Counted from the first letter of the stretch, positions 28,297 to 36,868 are shown. The stretch is DNA of 64,000 bases from Oxalicibacterium faecigallinarum (GCF_014635705.1 NZ_BMDI01000001.1:1194008-1258007), one strand, 5' to 3'. Notes: generated by a model from the sequence alone, not told the origin. Numbers and translations: made by a program.

Positions 28297-28755
28297 ATGG
28301 AACTGATCCTGTGGCGACACGCGGAGGCGGAAATGGGCGAGCCTGACGAAGGCCGCGCCCTCACGCCCAAAGGTCACAAGCAAGCCACGCGCATGGGCGA
28401 ATGGCTGGACCGGCACCTCACCAGCGGCTGCAGGATTCTGGTCAGCCCCGCCACGCGCACCCTGCAAACTGCCGAGGCACTCGGTCGCAAGTTCAAGATT
28501 GTCGATGAGCTTGCGCCCGACTCTACGGCAGAACGCGTTATCGCGGCATCCAATTGGCCGGATAGTCGCGAGCCGGTTCTGATCGTCGGCCATCAGCCAA
28601 CACTTGGCCAGGTCGCGTCGTTGCTGCTGACGGGGGTCAAGCAGGACTGGACGATTCGTAAAGGCAATGTATGGTGGATCGTGCGTCGGGAGCGCGAAGG
28701 CGAGATGGAACACTATCTGCGTGGCGTGCTGGCACCCGATCTGGTTACCAAATGA
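28297..28755 (+). CDS. sixA: Phosphohistidine phosphatase SixA
   Basis: A 152-residue histidine phosphatase. The phosphate-binding RHAEAE starts at residue 7 and the second conserved His lies in LIVGHQPTLGQ. SixA removes phosphate from phosphohistidines in signalling or PTS proteins; next to ppk it could act on the phosphohistidine of PPK or on another His-phosphorylated partner, which is inference. It forms a two-gene unit with ppk. Confidence 0.88.
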   Translation: MELILWRHAEAEMGEPDEGRALTPKGHKQATRMGEWLDRHLTSGCRILVSPATRTLQTAEALGRKFKIVDELAPDSTAERVIAASNWPDSREPVLIVGHQPTLGQVASLLLTGVKQDWTIRKGNVWWIVRREREGEMEHYLRGVLAPDLVTK

Positions 28756-28800
28756 TCACACGGTCATCAGATTTCTTCACTGCATAACAATACGAGAACG

Positions 28801-28826
28801 CAAGAAAACAGGAGCCGCACGCTCCC
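28801..28826 (-). terminator. Likely intrinsic terminator of the lipid-remodelling operon
   Basis: GGAGC (28811-28815) and GCTCC (28821-28825) form a short GC-rich stem; on the minus strand it is followed by a TGTTTTCTT run just after the glycosyltransferase stop at 28833. Confidence 0.5.
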
Positions 28827-28832
28827 GTTGGT

Positions 28833-29870
28833 TCAGATCGTCGACGTTTGCGGCAAAATCGCATGCGTCACGCGACGCACCGGATGCAGATTACGCAAGA
28901 ATTGCTGGGTTGCCGCTTCCCAGGAATAGGATAAGGCGTATTCACGCACGGCAGAACGCTTGAGTGTCAGCGCATTGAAACAGGCACGCATCAGATCGTC
29001 ATTCAAAATGCCGCTACGACCATCGGCCACGACATCGATCGGCCCTTCCACCGGATAAGCCGCTACTGGCACACCACATGCCATCGCCTCGATCATGACC
29101 AGACCAAAGGTATCCGTACGGCTCGGGAACACAAAGACGTCCGCGCAGTTGTAATAGCCGGGCAAGGCATCATGCGCCTTGTTGCCAAGAAAACGAACGC
29201 CGGGATAACGGCGCTCCAACTCATCGCGCATCGGGCCATCCCCGATCACCCATTTGGAACCCGGTAGCTCCATCTGCAAGAACGCTTCGATATTCTTTTC
29301 GACGGCAAGACGGCCGACATACAGATACACCGGCCGTGTCAGCGATGATTCTTCACGCGGCCCAGGACGAAAATGTTCGGTATCCACGCCGCGACTCCAT
29401 TGCACGACGTTGCGAAAGCCGCTCTTTTCCAGCGTGTGCTGCATGCGTGGTGTCGGCACCATCACCGCCTTGGACGGACCATGAAACCATTGAAGCCAGC
29501 GATACGTTACGGCCAATGGCAAATGAAAGCGCGCGCGCAGATATTCCGGAAAGCGGGTGTGATACGCCGTCGTGAAATCCAGCCCGTTGGACAAACAGTA
29601 ACGACGCGCAGCCAGGCCCATCGGCCCCTCAGTCGCGATATGAATGCAATCCGGCATAAAACTGTCCAGCACTGCCGCCACCTTGCTGTAGGGCTTGTAG
29701 GACAGGCGAATTTCCGGATAGGTCGGGCACGAATAGGTCCGCAGACCTTCCGGCGTCACCATTCTGACGGCATGTCCCATCAGACGCAGTTGCTTGCGCG
29801 TTGCACGCAAGGTGTTGACCACGCCGTTGACTTGCGGCGTCCAGGCATCCGTTACGATGGCGATACGCAT
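28833..29870 (-). CDS. Agt-like GT4 glycosyltransferase (putative glycolipid synthase)
   Basis: A 345-residue GT-B enzyme beginning MRIAIVTDAWTPQVNGVVNTL, the N-terminus shared by SqdX/PimB/Agt glycolipid glycosyltransferases, with RTDTFGLVMIEAMACGVP (EX7E) in the donor-binding domain. Agt-type enzymes glycosylate diacylglycerol to make phosphate-free membrane lipids. It overlaps the PlcP-like gene by 19 bp, and PlcP releases exactly that diacylglycerol. The protein acts at the inner membrane surface. The sugar added is unknown. Other mannosyltransferase roles remain possible. Confidence 0.8.
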   Translation of the reverse strand: MRIAIVTDAWTPQVNGVVNTLRATRKQLRLMGHAVRMVTPEGLRTYSCPTYPEIRLSYKPYSKVAAVLDSFMPDCIHIATEGPMGLAARRYCLSNGLDFTTAYHTRFPEYLRARFHLPLAVTYRWLQWFHGPSKAVMVPTPRMQHTLEKSGFRNVVQWSRGVDTEHFRPGPREESSLTRPVYLYVGRLAVEKNIEAFLQMELPGSKWVIGDGPMRDELERRYPGVRFLGNKAHDALPGYYNCADVFVFPSRTDTFGLVMIEAMACGVPVAAYPVEGPIDVVADGRSGILNDDLMRACFNALTLKRSAVREYALSYSWEAATQQFLRNLHPVRRVTHAILPQTSTI

Positions 29871-30706
29871 AGCGCCTCCATCTCTTCGTTATGCTGTTGC
29901 ATGGTGACGCCCACCACGTCCTGCCAGGTAAGCAGACGCAGCACGCCAGCCTGATCCTCTACCAGTGCCGTCAGACTTTCCACCCAGTCACCATCGTTAC
30001 AGTAAGTGATGCCGTCGATATCGCGAATTTCCGGTTTGTGAATGTGACCGCAAATCACGCCATCCAGACCACGACGACGCGCTTCATCAGCCAGCGCGGT
30101 TTCAAATGAGGTGATATAGCTGACGGCATTCTTGACCTTCAATTTCAGATACTGCGAGAGCGACCAGTACGGCAGGCCGGCACGTGCGCGCCAACTGTTG
30201 AAAATCTGGTTGAACTTGAGAATCATCGTGTACAGGTTATCGCCCACATACGCGAGCCACTTGGCGCAGGCGATCACGCCGTCAAAGCGATCACCGTGCA
30301 GCACCAGCATGCGTTTGCCTTGCGCCGTGGTATGAATCAGCTCATCGCGGACCCGAATACCGCCAAAATCCAGATCGATGAACTGTCGCACGGCTTCATC
30401 GTGGTTGCCCGGGACAAAGATCACTTCCGTCCCCTTCTTGGCCTTCTTCAACACCGTCTGTACCACATTATTGTGTGACTGATCCCAGTACCAGCGACGC
30501 TTGAGCTGCCAGCCATCGATGATGTCGCCGACCAGATACAAGGTATCGGATTCGGTACGACGCAAGAATTCCAGCAGCCGTTGTGCCTGGCATCCGGTTG
30601 TTCCCAGATGGACATCGGAAATCCAGATCGCCCGGAAGCGCAGCGGCTCGCGCTTGCCATTGGCTCTCAGAAAATCCTTGGTCAGAAATGATTCGCCTGG
30701 CTTCAT
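29852..30706 (-). CDS. plcP: PlcP-like metallophosphoesterase (putative phosphate-stress phospholipase C)
   Basis: A 284-residue calcineurin-like phosphoesterase. Metal ligands are seen in SDVHLG (Asp31, His33), VGDIIDGW (Asp61), PGNHDE (Asn101, His102), HGDRFD and GHIHKPEI. The pattern LKRRWYWDQSHNNVVQ and YWSLSQYLKLKVKNAV match the PlcP group of Sinorhizobium and marine bacteria, often misannotated as UDP-2,3-diacylglucosamine diphosphatase (LpxH2). PlcP degrades phosphatidylcholine/PE to diacylglycerol during phosphate starvation. It overlaps the acyltransferase by 4 bp and the glycosyltransferase by 19 bp. LpxH-like activity is the main alternative. Confidence 0.72.
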   Translation of the reverse strand: MKPGESFLTKDFLRANGKREPLRFRAIWISDVHLGTTGCQAQRLLEFLRRTESDTLYLVGDIIDGWQLKRRWYWDQSHNNVVQTVLKKAKKGTEVIFVPGNHDEAVRQFIDLDFGGIRVRDELIHTTAQGKRMLVLHGDRFDGVIACAKWLAYVGDNLYTMILKFNQIFNSWRARAGLPYWSLSQYLKLKVKNAVSYITSFETALADEARRRGLDGVICGHIHKPEIRDIDGITYCNDGDWVESLTALVEDQAGVLRLLTWQDVVGVTMQQHNEEMEALCVSPS

Positions 30707-31470
30707 GCGGTCTCTCCTTCCTTCAGGTAGTGGCGGGCATAACGGCTATCGAGTCGTGCCAGCGGCAACAGCATGAACATGTCGGCACTGTGAAATTCTG
30801 CATCCCAGGCTGGCTCGCCACAGATCCATGCACCACTGCGCAGGTAACCCTTGATCAGCGGCGGAATCACCGGCTGGCTGTCGCTGCGCGGTGGCGCGAT
30901 CGGAAAAGCAAGATGCGGTCGTACGCGATACTCGGCCGGCGCCATATTGCTTTCCGCAATCGCGTGATAGATCGCAGCAGCGTTGAGGCCGCCATCGGCC
31001 AGACTGACGCTGGCGCAACCGATCAGGTATTCACAACCATGCTTTTGCATGAAGCCGGCAATACCCGCCCACAACAGCATGATCACCGCGCCACTACGAT
31101 ATTTGGGGTGGATGCAGGCACGCCCTGCTTCTGCGATACGCCCCCGCAGGTGGGCCATACGTGTCAGATCGAATTCCTGTTCGGAATAAAAGCCACGGTG
31201 ACGCTCGGCGGCTTGTGGACTCAGTACGCGATAGGTTCCTACCACTTTCAACGTTGCCGAATCACGCACGATCAGATGGTCACAATAGGCATCGAACTCG
31301 TCACGATCCAGACGCTCCTTGTTCTTGAGTGCATCCAGCCCCAGGCCTTCGATGAACACCTTGTAACGCAGTCGCTGCACTTCACGCACTTCTGCGGGTG
31401 TGGAAGCGATGCTGAGGGTCAAACGTGGGGAGGAAGCACTCTGTTCTGCTGGAGCAAGCAATCGTTGCAT
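30703..31470 (-). CDS. OlsB-like GNAT N-acyltransferase (putative ornithine-lipid synthesis)
   Basis: A 255-residue acyltransferase of the OlsB/COG3176 group (PF13444). Landmarks are QRLRYKVF, RDEFDAYCDHLIV, VVGTYRVLSP, GRACIHPKYRSG, LLWAGIAGFM, IGCASVSL and PPLIKGYLRSGAWICGEPAWD. OlsB transfers a 3-hydroxyacyl chain from ACP to the amino group of ornithine, the first step to ornithine lipids, which are phosphate-free. No OlsA O-acyltransferase is in the window, so it may be elsewhere or the product may differ. It is the first gene of the operon and sits 57 bp behind Pho-box-like repeats. Confidence 0.75.
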   Translation of the reverse strand: MQRLLAPAEQSASSPRLTLSIASTPAEVREVQRLRYKVFIEGLGLDALKNKERLDRDEFDAYCDHLIVRDSATLKVVGTYRVLSPQAAERHRGFYSEQEFDLTRMAHLRGRIAEAGRACIHPKYRSGAVIMLLWAGIAGFMQKHGCEYLIGCASVSLADGGLNAAAIYHAIAESNMAPAEYRVRPHLAFPIAPPRSDSQPVIPPLIKGYLRSGAWICGEPAWDAEFHSADMFMLLPLARLDSRYARHYLKEGETA

Positions 31471-31526
31471 GGTCGGTCCTTGAAGTAATGACAGGCGCCA
31501 GCCTAACCAGCGATTACTTCAGCACG

Positions 31527-31555
31527 ATGACCGTTTGATGTCGGTTTGATGACAC
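31527..31555 (-). promoter_or_regulatory. Triple Pho-box-like repeat upstream of the lipid-remodelling operon
   Basis: ATGACCG (31527-31533), ATGTCGG (31538-31544) and ATGACAC (31549-31555) follow each other at an exact 11-nt period with TTTG spacers. Read on the minus strand they are TGTCAT-type PhoB half-sites. The cluster ends 57 bp upstream of the OlsB-like ATG, and a weak -10 (TAATCG, 31516-31511) lies 10 nt downstream, the spacing used at PhoB-activated promoters. Confidence 0.65.
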
Positions 31556-31570
31556 AACAACAAACATGCA

Positions 31571-31604
31571 AACAAACAAAAAGCCGATGCAGCAGCATCG
31601 GCTT
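31571..31604 (-). terminator. Intrinsic terminator behind the histone-like gene
   Basis: AAGCCGATGC (31581-31590) and GCATCGGCTT (31595-31604) form a perfect 10-bp stem with a 4-nt loop; on the minus strand it is followed by a TTTTTGTTTGTTTG run. It ends the gene at 31671-32315 and insulates the Pho-controlled operon that begins just beyond. Confidence 0.85.
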
Positions 31605-31670
31605 CTTTCCACGCCATGGCAACATCACGGCACAGACATGCGCCGATGGGTCGATTGGATAACGTCCTTC

Positions 31671-32315
31671 TTACTTCTCTTTCTTCGGCCGACCGGCTTT
31701 GATTGGCGTCAGCTTGTTGATGACGTCATGCAGCTTGCCAAATTCCAGTCCTTTGACCAGGGCTACGCCAGCACGCAACAACTCGCTTTTCTTGATCGAA
31801 ACACCTGCCTTGAGGAATGCCTTTTTAACGTCACTCAAGACCTGATATTCCAGATCCGGCATTGTGAAACTGTCACGGATCAGTTTAGGTTTGCGGACCT
31901 TGGATTTGCTTGTGGCTGGCTTGGCCAGCTTGGTACTTGCACGCTTGCCCGTCCCTTTGACTTTGGTGGCAGGTTTTGCCGCAGCCTTGGTCACAGGCTT
32001 TTCAGCCTTCGCGGTGACTTTCGATGTGACTTTGGTTTTGGCCACCGGCTTTGTTTTTGCAGGTAAAGCGTTCTTGGCAGCCTTCACTGGCACTTTGGTC
32101 GATGTCTTGGCCGGCGCTTTTTTTGCAGCGACTTTTTTGACTGCAGCTTTCCTGGCGCCAGGCTTGCCTTCCGCCGTCTTGGCAGGCGCTTTCTTCGCTA
32201 CAACCTGTTTGGCCGCGGCCTTCTTTACCGCAGCTTTCTTTGCTGGCGCCTTTTGGGCTAGCGTCTTGGTGGCAGCCGGCTTGGCTGCGAGGGTTTCCTG
32301 ATTTTCCTGCGACAC
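31671..32315 (-). CDS. Lys/Ala-rich histone H1-like protein with conserved C-terminal domain
   Basis: A 214-residue basic protein. Residues about 10-145 are repeats of the KKAAAK/KAPAK kind, as in AlgP, PhaF and Bordetella BpH1 histone-like proteins that bind DNA nonspecifically. The last 60 residues (MPDLEYQVLSDVKKAFLK, then LLRAGVALVKGL) are non-repetitive and look like a small helical domain. I start it at the GTG at 32315, which has AAGGAG 8 nt upstream; the frame further upstream is an AT-rich promoter. Alternatives such as a granule-associated phasin-like protein exist. Confidence 0.7.
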   Translation of the reverse strand: MSQENQETLAAKPAATKTLAQKAPAKKAAVKKAAAKQVVAKKAPAKTAEGKPGARKAAVKKVAAKKAPAKTSTKVPVKAAKNALPAKTKPVAKTKVTSKVTAKAEKPVTKAAAKPATKVKGTGKRASTKLAKPATSKSKVRKPKLIRDSFTMPDLEYQVLSDVKKAFLKAGVSIKKSELLRAGVALVKGLEFGKLHDVINKLTPIKAGRPKKEK

Positions 32316-32376
32316 AATCGACTCCTTGGCAATAAATAGTATAAATAATATATACAATTTATTTTCAAGCCGCAAG
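32316..32376 (-). promoter_or_regulatory. AT-rich promoter of the histone-like gene
   Basis: On the minus strand TTGAAA (near 32370) is followed by an almost pure A/T stretch including TATATTATTTATACT and then the AAGGAG ribosome site. This is the most AT-rich promoter in the Pho region and resembles an UP-element-bearing strong promoter or an H-NS-type target. Confidence 0.45.
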
Positions 32377-32454
32377 AAATGCCATCAAATTTCATCATGC
32401 GGTCATATTTCACCCACACAATCGTGGCTCGACCTTCTCCATCCCCGTGCCACC

Positions 32455-33579
32455 ATGTGTTTTCCCCTGCCGATTTTCACGCTTTTCTTGGCCTTCGTGT
32501 GCCCCATGCTGATGACACCTGCACCAGCGTTTGCCGACACTCAGGACACGATCGTGATCGGACAGGTGATTGATCTGTCCAGTCCCAATGCCTCCCTTGG
32601 CCGCGACTACGTCGCCGGCATCAAAACCTACTTCGATATGGTCAATGCGACCGGCGGCATCAACGGCAAGAAGATTCACTACATTGCCCGCGATGATCAG
32701 TCTTCCGCCATTGTTGCTGCACGCTTGACCACCGAACTGATCGAAAATGATCGGATCGATTATCTGTTGGGAGGCATTGGTGAATCTGTCACACGTGCCG
32801 TGCTTGACACGCCCACCTTCAAGCGCAGTCGGCTGCAACTCTATGCACCCTTGGTCAGTGCCAGCAGCCTTAAACCCGGCGGGAAACTTGTACTGTGGCG
32901 CCCTGACTATCTGCACGAAGTGCAGCACATGCTGTCGCACTTTGGCGGGCTTGGCATTACGCGTGTCGGCATTGCATTGCAGGATGAGGCAAACAATCGT
33001 CAAACGCTGGCGCTCGTGACCAGCGAACTGAAGCAGCGCGGCCTGCAGCTAATCGGTACCGCACGCATCACGGTGAACGAGCAGCAAACCGAAGCGGAAG
33101 CACGCAAGCTGGCTGCCACTTCACCGGGTGTCGTCATCGTGATCGGCGACACGATCAACACAGGCATGTTCCTCAAGGCTTTCCGTAAATCAGCACCCAA
33201 GATTTATGTTGCCGGTACATCGCTGATCAATCTGGAAACGCTACGCGAACTGGCCGGCAGTCGTGCGGTGGAATGGACGGTTTTTTCACAAGTGGTGCCC
33301 AACCCGAATACGGGAAAAAGCGTTTTGCAACGCGAACATCAGACAATGATGGTGAAGTATCGCGACGAGCCGCCCTCGACGCTCACGCTGGAAGGCTTTG
33401 CCGTTGCCAAGACACTTGCCATGACCATTCGTCGTGGCAAACAGACAGGCACGGTTCAGGACCTCGGTAGTAACGGCAGCGCCGATCTGGGAGGCATGGC
33501 CGTGCGTGGCAGCACCAACCAGTCCCTTTCCAGCTTCGTGGATATCGCGCTGTTCAGCAAGAACGGGCTGCTGTTCTAG
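32455..33579 (+). CDS. Orphan periplasmic substrate-binding protein (LivK-like)
   Basis: A 374-residue exported protein. Residues 1-27 form a signal peptide (cleavage likely after PAFA). The mature part starts TIVIGQVIDLSSPNASLGRDYVAG and contains FDMVNATGGINGKKI and ARDDQ, the PF13458 branched-chain amino-acid-binding fold. No permease or ATPase gene is adjacent, so it may feed a transporter elsewhere or act as a sensor domain partner. I start at 32455; the upstream frame has no signal peptide. It is divergent from the histone-like gene. Confidence 0.82.
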   Translation: MCFPLPIFTLFLAFVCPMLMTPAPAFADTQDTIVIGQVIDLSSPNASLGRDYVAGIKTYFDMVNATGGINGKKIHYIARDDQSSAIVAARLTTELIENDRIDYLLGGIGESVTRAVLDTPTFKRSRLQLYAPLVSASSLKPGGKLVLWRPDYLHEVQHMLSHFGGLGITRVGIALQDEANNRQTLALVTSELKQRGLQLIGTARITVNEQQTEAEARKLAATSPGVVIVIGDTINTGMFLKAFRKSAPKIYVAGTSLINLETLRELAGSRAVEWTVFSQVVPNPNTGKSVLQREHQTMMVKYRDEPPSTLTLEGFAVAKTLAMTIRRGKQTGTVQDLGSNGSADLGGMAVRGSTNQSLSSFVDIALFSKNGLLF

Positions 33580-33589
33580 CCCATCGCTT

Positions 33590-34228
33590 TCAGGAAGCCT
33601 GTGGCTTGAAGCGGACGAACCGATAGACGTAGACGCCGATGATGATCAGCAACACGGCTTTCGATACCGGATCGATGTAACCTTCGAGCAATTCGTACTG
33701 TGATTCCAGCACATAACCGGCAAATGCAAGAAAGGCAGTCCAGATCAGGGAACCGACGGTCGAGTAAAACAGAAACGGCAGCATCGGCATGCGTACAATC
33801 CCGGCCGGCACCGAAATCAGCGTACGAATCGCGGGAATCAAACGGCCGAAGAAAACGGCGAAGTAACCGTAACGCATGAACCATTGCGAGGCGTTATCGA
33901 TATCCGCAGGCGACAGGGTCATCACACGACCAAAACGTGTCGCGGCCATTCGCTTCAAACGCTCGGTACCAAAATAACGGCCGGCGTAGTACCAAGGCAA
34001 GGCACCGGCGATCGAACCCGCGGTACCCGCCAGAATCACGCCCAGCATGCTCATGTCACCGCGCGCCGCGGCGAAGCCACCCAACGGCATGATCAGTTCC
34101 GACGGAATGGGAGGAAAAATGTTTTCAGCCAGCATCAACAAAAAGATGCCAAGGTAGCCGGCCTCTGCGGCCATATCGACGAGCTCGTTAAACAATTGCG
34201 TACTCCATGGCAAAAAACGTTGCCACAA
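33590..34228 (-). CDS. DedA-family membrane protein
   Basis: A 212-residue inner-membrane protein with five to six hydrophobic segments. It has the DedA landmarks ENIFPPIPSELIMPLGGFAA, YYAGRYFG and FFGRLIPAIRTLISVPAG. DedA proteins act as undecaprenyl-phosphate or phospholipid flippases and support membrane potential. It is convergent with the substrate-binding gene (10 bp between stops). A start at residue 19 (MAAEAGYLG) is possible. Confidence 0.9.
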   Translation of the reverse strand: MWQRFLPWSTQLFNELVDMAAEAGYLGIFLLMLAENIFPPIPSELIMPLGGFAAARGDMSMLGVILAGTAGSIAGALPWYYAGRYFGTERLKRMAATRFGRVMTLSPADIDNASQWFMRYGYFAVFFGRLIPAIRTLISVPAGIVRMPMLPFLFYSTVGSLIWTAFLAFAGYVLESQYELLEGYIDPVSKAVLLIIIGVYVYRFVRFKPQAS

Positions 34229-34347
34229 GCGGCAACCGCATGCGCGTCTCCCATGACGACAGACGCCAGATGCTCTGAAGGCAAAGTTGCCAAAAGGTTC
34301 ATTTTACCGAATCGTTCTGCGCCAAGCACGCTTTTCAGCTGCACAGT

Positions 34348-35808
34348 TCAGTTACTCAAACGCAATCTGAAATCAATGCCGATTTCACCCCATGCCTCTT
34401 TCTCTTTCTCGATCCAGTAGGCAACCGTCGGATGATCGCGCACCCATGTCCGCGGCAATTCAAGCTCGATACTGTTTTTCATTTTTATCCGGATCGCGGC
34501 AGCATCGGCATCCACATCAAGTCGCGCATGCATGAACATGGCTGCCAGACGCAATGCCAGTACCGCTTTGGCGAAGCCGGCATCGGAGAGGTTATCGACC
34601 ACTTTACGCAAGTTGCCTTTTTGTGCCAGAACCAGCCGGCTCATCACACGCTGTTCACGTGTCGTAAAGCCGGGCAGATCCGCATTTTCAATCATGTAAG
34701 CTGCATGCTTGTGAAACCCGCTGTGCGACACAATCAGTCCGATTTCGTGCAACAGCGCGCCCCACCGCAACAGGCGATCATGGGCATCATCGGCCGGCTT
34801 TAGCAACGTCAGCATGGCGGCGGCGATATGGGCAGTGCGATCAGCCCGTTTTTCATCCACGCGAAACCGCCTCAGAAATTCACGCACCGATTCTTCACGA
34901 CGATCACGCTGTGTTGCGCGCAGCTGCAGATCACGCAGCACACCAAGACGCAAACCCGCCTCCACCGGCTGCACCACCTTGATGCCAAACTCGTGCATGG
35001 CCCCAATCAGAATCGCAACACCGCCAGCAATACTGGTAGCCCGATCTGCTTTCATGCCGGCCAGATCGATATTGTCCGCATGCCCAAACTGGATCAGGCG
35101 ACGTTTGAGTGCTTCCAGACTCTTGAACGACACCATTCCATCGCCCAGATTGTTACGGGCAATCGCATCACCAATCGCCCGTGCCGTACCGGAAGAACCA
35201 TAGGCTTGCGTCCAGGCGCTACGGTCATATTCCGGCGCAACATCCTCGAAACGGGAGCGTGCCGACAAAATCGCGGCTTCGAACGCATCCGCATCGATCA
35301 CGCCATTGCCAAAGAAGCCGGCGTTCTGCGGCACGGTGCCGATGCTGAACGATTCGACCTTGAGAATTTCCATGCCATGACCGAGGATGACTTCGGTCGA
35401 GCCACCACCGATATCGATTACCAGTCGCCCTTCATCATGTGGCAAGGTGGTTGCAACACCCATGTAGATCAGACGTCCTTCTTCCTCACCCGAAATGATC
35501 TCAATCGGGTAGCCGATGGCGGCTTCAGCTGCAGGTAAAAACTGCGCAGCGTTTTTGGCAATGCGAATGGTGTTAGTCGCTACAACCCGCGCGGCACTGA
35601 GCGGATAGGAACTGAGAATGGATTGAAAGCGCGCGAGCGAGGCAATCGCTGCCTGCATCGCGGCCGGTGTCAGATTCCCCTTGCTGTCGAGACCGGCTCC
35701 CAGTCTGACCGGATCACGTGCGGTCTTGACGATACGCATCGTCTCGCCTTCCTGATACCCGATGTGCAGACGAAAACTGTTCGATCCCAAATCCACTGCA
35801 GCAAACAT
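34348..35808 (-). CDS. ppx: Exopolyphosphatase
   Basis: A 486-residue Ppx/GppA phosphatase that removes phosphate from the ends of polyphosphate. The N-terminal half has AVDLGSNSFRL and LVIDIGGGSTEVI, the ASKHA nucleotide-binding-like loops; the C-terminal half contains an HD-like region (LLHEIGLIVSHSGFHKHAAY). I start at 35808, which has AAGGAAAGG upstream. Together with ppk it controls the polyphosphate pool. Confidence 0.92.
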   Translation of the reverse strand: MFAAVDLGSNSFRLHIGYQEGETMRIVKTARDPVRLGAGLDSKGNLTPAAMQAAIASLARFQSILSSYPLSAARVVATNTIRIAKNAAQFLPAAEAAIGYPIEIISGEEEGRLIYMGVATTLPHDEGRLVIDIGGGSTEVILGHGMEILKVESFSIGTVPQNAGFFGNGVIDADAFEAAILSARSRFEDVAPEYDRSAWTQAYGSSGTARAIGDAIARNNLGDGMVSFKSLEALKRRLIQFGHADNIDLAGMKADRATSIAGGVAILIGAMHEFGIKVVQPVEAGLRLGVLRDLQLRATQRDRREESVREFLRRFRVDEKRADRTAHIAAAMLTLLKPADDAHDRLLRWGALLHEIGLIVSHSGFHKHAAYMIENADLPGFTTREQRVMSRLVLAQKGNLRKVVDNLSDAGFAKAVLALRLAAMFMHARLDVDADAAAIRIKMKNSIELELPRTWVRDHPTVAYWIEKEKEAWGEIGIDFRLRLSN

Positions 35809-35951
35809 CCGATCCTTTCCTTGAGTATCCCGCAAAAAAGTTCGTGATCATAAGCTGCCTGCATGACATGCCCGTGACAAGAACATCCGAAGGAAAAACC
35901 AGCGTGGAGAAACACGCTGCAAGGAATTATTTATACCATTTTTATGCGGAA

Positions 35952-36824
35952 TCAGGCATCACAATCTGCAGTGGACAAGGCGTGTTCGCAATGCACCGGA
36001 ATCACAATGCCACGCTGACTGTCATCAAACGCATCGATTTCAATCAGTGGTGCATAGGAAGAAACATTGCCGAAGATGGTGGCAAATGCCGTATCACTGG
36101 CATCACGTCCAGTACCGATGCGAATCAGCCCCATTGGTGCGGTCACACCGCTTGCATCGAACAGATACCAGCGACCACTGAGCATCACTTCGACATAGGC
36201 GTGAAAATCAGGCGGGCCGAGTGTCGGATCCGCACCGTAGTCGATACCCGATGCAAAGCGGGCTGGAATATTCAGTGCACGACACAGGGCAATCATCAGA
36301 TGCGCATAGTCTCGACAAACGCCAGCGCGTTCCACCAAGGTTTCGGTCGCCGATGTCGTGCCACATGAAATGCCGGAATGGAAACTCACATGCTGTTGCA
36401 CCCATTTCTGGATTGCTAGCACACGCCCATAGCCTGGCTCCATCGTGCCAAACTCGCGACATGCCATATGGATCAACCGGTCTGACTCGCAGTAGCGACT
36501 CGGATACAGATAAGCAAACGCCTCCGACGGCAAATCGGCGATTGGAGTTTCGTACAGTTGCTCCGGCTGGCTGAGGCGGTGGCGAATATCGACCGTCGCC
36601 TGATAACGAATGACCAGGGAGCCGCGCCGCGCCTGCAGACGCAGCATACGATTGCCGCTGACGGGTTCAGTAAAGAAAATCGGATCGATTGTCTGACTGA
36701 TCGCCAGATGTTCGTCAACGACCGTCTGACATTGGGTTTTGGCAGCCTGAATGTTGAAGACGAAATCACTCGCATCATCAAGGACATCGTATGCAAGCTG
36801 GACGGAGAATTGAAGCCTGACCAT
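35952..36824 (-). CDS. Transglutaminase-like cysteine protease-fold protein
   Basis: A 290-residue cytoplasmic protein. Residues about 1-90 form the N-terminal beta-rich 'bacterial transglutaminase-like N' region and the catalytic triad is seen as Cys170 (AGVCRDYAHL), His208 (PDFHAYVEV) and Asp223 (LFDASGV). Function is probably peptide or amide hydrolysis, with no known substrate. It lies alone on the minus strand, with an inverted repeat upstream. Confidence 0.85.
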   Translation of the reverse strand: MVRLQFSVQLAYDVLDDASDFVFNIQAAKTQCQTVVDEHLAISQTIDPIFFTEPVSGNRMLRLQARRGSLVIRYQATVDIRHRLSQPEQLYETPIADLPSEAFAYLYPSRYCESDRLIHMACREFGTMEPGYGRVLAIQKWVQQHVSFHSGISCGTTSATETLVERAGVCRDYAHLMIALCRALNIPARFASGIDYGADPTLGPPDFHAYVEVMLSGRWYLFDASGVTAPMGLIRIGTGRDASDTAFATIFGNVSSYAPLIEIDAFDDSQRGIVIPVHCEHALSTADCDA

Positions 36825-36868
36825 GAGGCTGTCACCTTATCTGGGAAATCAAACGTAATCGAAAGGAC

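Noticed and set aside
29852-30706. Annotation as LpxH-type UDP-2,3-diacylglucosamine diphosphatase
   Set aside because: Motifs and operon context fit PlcP better, although LpxH-like activity cannot be excluded without a tree.
30583-31488. 301-codon plus-strand frame across the OlsB-like gene
   Set aside because: Antisense to a gene with clear OlsB motifs; no support of its own.
31581-31604. Possible IS end or REP element
   Set aside because: The T-run and location after a stop codon fit an ordinary terminator.
31864-32301. Plus-strand Ala/Val-rich frame opposite the histone-like gene
   Set aside because: Complement of a lysine/alanine repeat gives an artificial hydrophobic frame.
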